Translations under genes and position numbers: made by a program
Origin: Micromonospora sp. WMMD1128
GTDB lineage: Bacteria > Actinomycetota > Actinomycetes > Mycobacteriales > Micromonosporaceae
Length of the DNA stretch: 64,000 nucleotides
NCBI RefSeq assembly: GCF_027497235.1
Contig: NZ_CP114902.1
Coordinates: 1,191,501 to 1,255,500 of the forward strand
Direction: 5' to 3'
Shown here: positions 60,244-64,000 of the stretch, piece after piece
Layout: the number at the start of each line of letters is the position of its first letter
Position numbering within the stretch: the first letter of the stretch is position 1
The notes under the pieces: generated by a model
The model's database searches: none
What the model was told of the DNA's origin: nothing
Seen by the model: only the letters and a program-made list of their open reading frames with translations

Positions 60244-60656
60244 CCCGTCGCCCCTGGGCGGTCGAGCGGCGAGCGGTCGGCCCGCAGCACCTCGCCGGTC
60301 TCCAGGAGCTGCCGGGTCTCGCGGAGCACCTGCCGCAGGAACCGGCCCGGGTCGTCGCCGACCAGGTGCGCGGCGAGCCCGGGCAGCGCCGGTGTCCTGC
60401 CCAGCGGGCGTACCGCCAGCTCGGTGCCGCGTCCGCCGGGGGCCGGGCGGGCCCACACCTCGACCGCGCCGTCGAGCCGGCGCAGCGGCTCGGGCCACCG
60501 GCCGGCCGGGAGCACCTCCTCGGGCCGCCCGGTCACGGTCACCACCTGCCAGCGCGCCGGCCGCGGATCGGTGGCGGCCCGCCGGCGTACGAGGGCACGC
60601 GCGCCGCCGGCCACCACGGCGAGTACGCCGACGCCGAGTCGTCCGGTCCGAGCCAC
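60240..60656 (-). CDS. Hypothetical protein (SRPBCC-like), co-transcribed with the alcohol dehydrogenase
   Basis: 138 residues from GTG 60656. A short N-terminal hydrophobic segment (GRLGVGVLAVVAGGARALV) precedes a soluble domain with RWQVVTVTGRPEEVLPAGRW, GAVEVWARPAPGGRGTELAV and FLRQVLRETRQLLETGEVLR. The pattern (VTV-x-RP at the start, RETRQLLETGEV at the end) resembles actinobacterial cyclase/SRPBCC-like proteins that often precede zinc alcohol dehydrogenase genes. Function unknown. Confidence 0.7.
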   Translation of the reverse strand: MARTGRLGVGVLAVVAGGARALVRRRAATDPRPARWQVVTVTGRPEEVLPAGRWPEPLRRLDGAVEVWARPAPGGRGTELAVRPLGRTPALPGLAAHLVGDDPGRFLRQVLRETRQLLETGEVLRADRSPLDRPGATG

Positions 60657-60748
60657 GGGCCCTCCCGAGGTCGCGGTCACTGCGGCGGCCGGCGGTGCGC
60701 GGCCGGCCACCCGTGTTTCTCCACGGTCGCGGCGGCCCGGGTGACCCG

Positions 60749-60771
60749 GGTTCGCCCCGAAGGGGTGAACC
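60749..60771. promoter_or_regulatory. Inverted repeat in the divergent promoter region
   Basis: GGTTCGCCCC and GGGGTGAACC form a 10-bp inverted repeat with one wobble and a GAA centre, between the divergent minus-strand operon at 60656 and the LuxR gene at 60819. It could be an operator. Confidence 0.4.
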
Positions 60772-60818
60772 GGCGCGGGCCGGGTAACCGCCCCGCGCAC
60801 CGACGGGGGGAGGGACGC

Positions 60819-63671
60819 ATGCCGCAGGAGGCAGACCGGGCCCGGTTCGCCGCCGTGCCGCCTGGGGCCGCCGCGCCCATCGGGACCGCCGCGCCAACCG
60901 GGACCGCCGCGCCAAGTAGGGCCGCCGTGCCAAGCGGGGCCGCCGGGCCGCCGCTGTTGGCCTCCCGGTTGGCGCCGCCACCGCCGCCGGAACCGGCGCT
61001 GCTGCGCCCCCGGCTCGTGGACCGGCTGGAGCGGGGCGTGGCGGGACCGGTCACCCTGCTCCGCGCGCCGGCCGGCTGGGGCAAGACGACCCTGCTGTCC
61101 GGTTGGGCGCGGGCGCGGTCCGGTCCGGCGCCGGTCTGGGTGAGCGTGGCCGACGGCGACACCGCCGGGCGGCTCTGGGCGTACCTGGCCGCGGCGCTGC
61201 GCACCGCCGTCGCCGGGAACCCGGACGACGGACCGCCCCCGCCGGTGCCGGACGGTCCGCCCCGGCCGGAGCAGCTGGAGGCGCTTGCCGCCGCGCTCGC
61301 CGAGCGGGAGCACCAGGTGCTGCTGGTCCTGGACGACCTGCACCGGGTGACCGACCCGGCGGCGCTGGCCGGGCTGGAGTTCCTGCTCCGCCACGGCGAC
61401 GGGCGGCTGCGGCTGGTGGCCGCCGCGCGGCGGGAACCGCAGTTGTCGCTGCACCGGTGGCGGTTGGCCGGTGAGCTGACCGTGCTCGGTCCGGACGAGC
61501 TGTCGTTCACCGCCGACGAGGCGGCCGACCTGCTGGTCGCGCACGGCGTACCGGTGCCGGCCGAGGCGGTGGCCCGGCTCACCTCGCGGACCGCGGGGTG
61601 GCCGGCCGGGCTGCGGTTCGCCGCGCTGACGCTCGGCGCCGGCGTCGACCCGGCGCGCGCGGTGGACCACTTCACCGGCGACCAGCCGGACGTGGCCGCG
61701 TACCTGCGTGGCGAGGTGCTCGCGCCGCTGGAGCCGGCGGCCCGCGACGTGCTGCGCCTCGGCGCGGTGACGGTCGCGCTCCACGCCGACCTGGCGGTCG
61801 CGGTGACCGGGCGGGCCGACGCCGGTCGTCTGCTGGCCGAGGCGGCCCGGGAGGGTGGCTTCGTGCAGTCCGACGGTGGCAGCCCGCCCTGGTACCGGCC
61901 GCACCCGCTCCTGGCCGACCTCCTCCGCGACGAGTTGGGCCGGCTGCCCGCCGACGAGCTGCGCGAGCTGCACCGGCGGGCGGCCAGCTGGTTCGCCGCG
62001 CACGACCGGCCGGCCGAGGCGCTGCGGCACGCGCTCGCCGCCGGCGAGTGGGCCGACGCCACCGACCTGCTGATCACCCGTTGGCCGGAGCTGGCGCCGG
62101 GTGAGCCGGACCGGGCTGCCGCGCCGGCCCCGCCGGAGCCGCCGGCCGAGGCGGTCCGCCGGGATCCCGAGCTGGCGCTGGCGGCAGCCGCCGAGCGGGC
62201 GTACGCCGGGGACCCGGCCGCCGCCGACGGGCAGTTGCGCCGGGCGGTGGCCCACGCCGCCGGCCTCCCGGCGCCGCGCCGCGACCGGTTCCGCCGGCTG
62301 GCCACCGCAGTCGAGGTGAGCCTGGCCCGGCTGGCCGGCGACCACCAGGGGGTACGCCGGGCCGCCGACCGCCTGCTCGCCACCGCGCCCACCGTCTCCG
62401 GCGGACCCGCCACGCCCACCGCGCCCGGCGCGCCCACTGCGCCCACCGCGCCCACCGCGCCTGGCGGGCCTGGCGGTCCCGGGGTCGACCCGCGGGCCGG
62501 GAGCGTCGATGCGGACGATGTACGGGCGGTCGCGGGCGCCGCGCTGGGGCTGGTGGCGTTGGCCGAGGGGGACCTGTCGGCGGCGGGCGGATGGTTCGGC
62601 ACGGCGCTCGCGGCGGCGCGGCGGGCCGGACGGCCGCGTACCGAGCTGCTCTGCGCCAGCCGGTCGGCGGTGCTGGAAGCGGCCCGGGGCGCGCTGCGGA
62701 CCGCCGAGGAACACGCCCGGGCGGCCCTGTCGATGCCGCCCTGCCAGGGCTGGTCGTCGCGGGCGGACTGCGGCTACGCGTACCTGGCGCTGGCGTTCGC
62801 GGCCTGGCACCGGGACCGGCCGGCGGAGGCCGCGGCCCACCTGGCGCTCGCCGGGCCGGCCGGCGCGGAGCCGGGCGGGGCGGCGTTGGCGGCGCTCTGC
62901 CGGGCCGGGCTGCTCGCTGACGGCGGCGAACCGGCGGCGGCGTCGCGCACGCTCACCGCGGCCCGGACGGTGGCGCCCGGCGGCGAGCTGGCGGCCTGGC
63001 TCACCGCCGGTGAGGCCCAGCTCCGCGCCGCGGCCGGTGACCTGGGCGGGGCCCGCGCGTTGCTGGACGCGAGCGGCGGCGAGCCGACCGATCCGGCGCT
63101 GGCGCTGGCGTCCGCCCGGCTGTGGTTGCGGTCCGGTGACTCCCGCGCGGCCGAGCGGGCGCTGCCCGACTGGACCGATCCGGCCGCGACCGGCTGGCCG
63201 TTGCCGGTCCGGCTGGGGGCCGGACTGCTCGACGCGGCGCTGGCCGGGGCGGCGGGGGACGGGCGGCGGGCCGGGCGGCTGCTGGAGGAGGTGCTGGCAC
63301 TGGCCGAGCCGGAGGGATGCCGGCGCGTCTTCACCCGGGCCGAGCCGGGGGTACGCGACCTGCTGGCCACCCACCGGGACACCGGCACGGCGTACTGGGC
63401 GACCGTGGACGACCTGGTACGCGACGTGGACGCGCGACGCGCGGACGGGACGCCGGAGGTGCCGGCGCGGGGGTTGGACGAGCCGCTCACCGAGCGGGAG
63501 GTGACCGTCCTGCGCTACCTACAGAGCATCCTGACCAACGTGGAGATCGCCGCCGAGCTGTCGTTGTCGGTCAACACGGTGAAGACCCACGTGCGCAACA
63601 TCTACCGCAAGCTCGACGCGACCCGCCGCCGGGAGGCGGTCCGGCGGGCCCGCGAGCTGCGGTTGATCTGA
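60819..63671 (+). CDS. Large LuxR-family regulator, MalT/LAL type
   Basis: 950 residues from ATG 60819, with GGGGGGAGGGA just upstream. Residues 1-55 are Ala/Pro/Thr-rich repeats. About 60-330: STAND ATPase with Walker A LLRAPAGWGKTTLLSG (near 85) and Walker B VLLVLDDLH. The middle is TPR-like and is broken at about 530-555 by a Pro/Thr/Gly tandem run (TAPTAPTAPGG). The C-terminal LuxR HTH is LTEREVTVLRYLQSILTNVE then IAAELSLSVNTVKTHVRNIY. The layout equals MalT, so it probably activates genes when ATP and an inducer are bound. The inducer is unknown. Confidence 0.92.
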   Translation: MPQEADRARFAAVPPGAAAPIGTAAPTGTAAPSRAAVPSGAAGPPLLASRLAPPPPPEPALLRPRLVDRLERGVAGPVTLLRAPAGWGKTTLLSGWARARSGPAPVWVSVADGDTAGRLWAYLAAALRTAVAGNPDDGPPPPVPDGPPRPEQLEALAAALAEREHQVLLVLDDLHRVTDPAALAGLEFLLRHGDGRLRLVAAARREPQLSLHRWRLAGELTVLGPDELSFTADEAADLLVAHGVPVPAEAVARLTSRTAGWPAGLRFAALTLGAGVDPARAVDHFTGDQPDVAAYLRGEVLAPLEPAARDVLRLGAVTVALHADLAVAVTGRADAGRLLAEAAREGGFVQSDGGSPPWYRPHPLLADLLRDELGRLPADELRELHRRAASWFAAHDRPAEALRHALAAGEWADATDLLITRWPELAPGEPDRAAAPAPPEPPAEAVRRDPELALAAAAERAYAGDPAAADGQLRRAVAHAAGLPAPRRDRFRRLATAVEVSLARLAGDHQGVRRAADRLLATAPTVSGGPATPTAPGAPTAPTAPTAPGGPGGPGVDPRAGSVDADDVRAVAGAALGLVALAEGDLSAAGGWFGTALAAARRAGRPRTELLCASRSAVLEAARGALRTAEEHARAALSMPPCQGWSSRADCGYAYLALAFAAWHRDRPAEAAAHLALAGPAGAEPGGAALAALCRAGLLADGGEPAAASRTLTAARTVAPGGELAAWLTAGEAQLRAAAGDLGGARALLDASGGEPTDPALALASARLWLRSGDSRAAERALPDWTDPAATGWPLPVRLGAGLLDAALAGAAGDGRRAGRLLEEVLALAEPEGCRRVFTRAEPGVRDLLATHRDTGTAYWATVDDLVRDVDARRADGTPEVPARGLDEPLTEREVTVLRYLQSILTNVEIAAELSLSVNTVKTHVRNIYRKLDATRRREAVRRARELRLI

Positions 63672-63681
63672 CCCGAGCCGC

Positions 63682-64000
63682 TCAGGCGCCGGCGGCGGCG
63701 TCCACCACGGCCAGGAGTTCGGCCAGTTCGTAGCCGCCGTCGTGGCGGACGTCGTTGACGAACAGCGACGGGGTGCCGGTGACGCCGCTGCGAATTCCGC
63801 CCACGAAGTCCTGCCGGACCCGGTCGGCGTGGGCCTGCCGGGCCACCTCCGCGTTGACCTCGTCGAGCGGCAGGCCGACCTGCTCGACGCCGAGCGACAG
63901 GTGCACCGGGTCGAGCTGGTCCTGGTGCTCGTAGAGCCAGTCGTGCATCTCCCAGAACCGGCCCCGGGCGCCGGCGGCCTCGGCGGTCTCGGCCGCGTTC
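63682..64000 (-). CDS. DsbA-family protein, C-terminal part
   Basis: The frame is open to the window edge (last complete codon at 63997-63999), so the start and the CxxC site lie outside. The visible 105 or so residues read GRFWEMHDWLYEHQDQLDP, VRQDFVGGIRSGVTGTPSLF (cis-Pro loop Val-Thr-Gly-Thr-Pro, typical of DsbA/FrnE-like proteins) and VNDVRHDGGYELAELLAVV. It is probably a thiol oxidoreductase without a visible signal peptide, as that part is missing. Confidence 0.85.
   Translation of the reverse strand, partial: NAAETAEAAGARGRFWEMHDWLYEHQDQLDPVHLSLGVEQVGLPLDEVNAEVARQAHADRVRQDFVGGIRSGVTGTPSLFVNDVRHDGGYELAELLAVVDAAAGA

Noticed and set aside
60240..63374. Minus-strand open frame of 1044 codons opposite the MalT-like regulator
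   Set aside because: Only its last 138 codons (60240-60656) look like protein; the rest is the antisense shadow of the LuxR gene.

Overview
The window looks like chromosomal DNA of a very GC-rich actinomycete, most likely Micromonospora or a close Micromonosporaceae relative. The reasons are the overall base composition with strong third-position G/C, many GTG starts and ATGA/GTGA gene overlaps, actinobacterial families (SARP/BTAD regulator, DUF397 plus DUF5753 pair, F420-type luciferase-like oxidoreductase, ALF-repeat surface protein), and several families of intergenic GC-rich repeats and palindromes of a kind I associate with this genus. The genus is inferred from memory of such genomes, not from a search.

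Layout. 1-209: end of a YihY/BrkB membrane protein. 501-7841: a six-gene sugar or polyol uptake and catabolism operon (ROK regulator, two-domain ABC ATPase, permease, lipoprotein binding protein, Gfo/Idh/MocA dehydrogenase, TIM-barrel isomerase). 7842-8605: a gene-poor patch with a possible methyltransferase relic and an inverted repeat. 8606-12990: YtxH-like protein, tRNA-Asn with terminator, MMPL exporter plus FAD oxidoreductase, and a CAT-anticodon tRNA. 13150-14253: an HTH/PIN toxin-antitoxin pair next to that tRNA. 14320-22218: small unlinked genes (LPXTG ALF protein, DinB, ArsR/SRPBCC, VOC, NAD(P)-binding protein/HxlR, RidA, GNAT, a truncated nucleotidyltransferase-like gene). 22799-27735: a 1050-residue BTAD/NB-ARC regulator convergent with a DrrAB-type exporter. 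27799-32263: DUF218, Uma2 and a proV-proW-proX glycine betaine transporter. 32693-43833: TetR/monooxygenase, LLM oxidoreductase, alditol oxidase, site-2 protease, YefM/RelE pair, TetR/hydrolase/MFS cluster, and a DUF397/DUF5753 cluster whose regulator has lost its HTH.

43935-47443: an ABC-2 exporter with a DesK/DesR-like two-component system. 47545-49939: L,D-transpeptidase and secreted alpha-amylase. 50236-55004: a membrane redox module (di-heme ferric-reductase-like protein, NuoF-like flavoprotein with a C-terminal ferredoxin domain, TlpA-like thioredoxin, CcdA). 54988-56274: seryl-tRNA synthetase. 56685-57809: a MerR-type regulator fused to two sliding-clamp (DnaN) domains. 57900-63671: saccharopine-dehydrogenase-like protein, zinc alcohol dehydrogenase, and a large MalT-like LuxR regulator. 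The window ends inside a DsbA-like gene.

The most notable items are the MerR/sliding-clamp fusion and a dispersed 20-bp GC-rich repeat. The repeat occurs as two direct copies spaced by 11 bp at five loci, each at the 3' end of a gene and always in the gene's sense orientation; at two loci it adds translated C-terminal tails. Further points are the redox module whose NuoF-like subunit lacks one iron-sulfur cysteine, and several operator-like arrays (YefM, TetR, ArsR, amylase).
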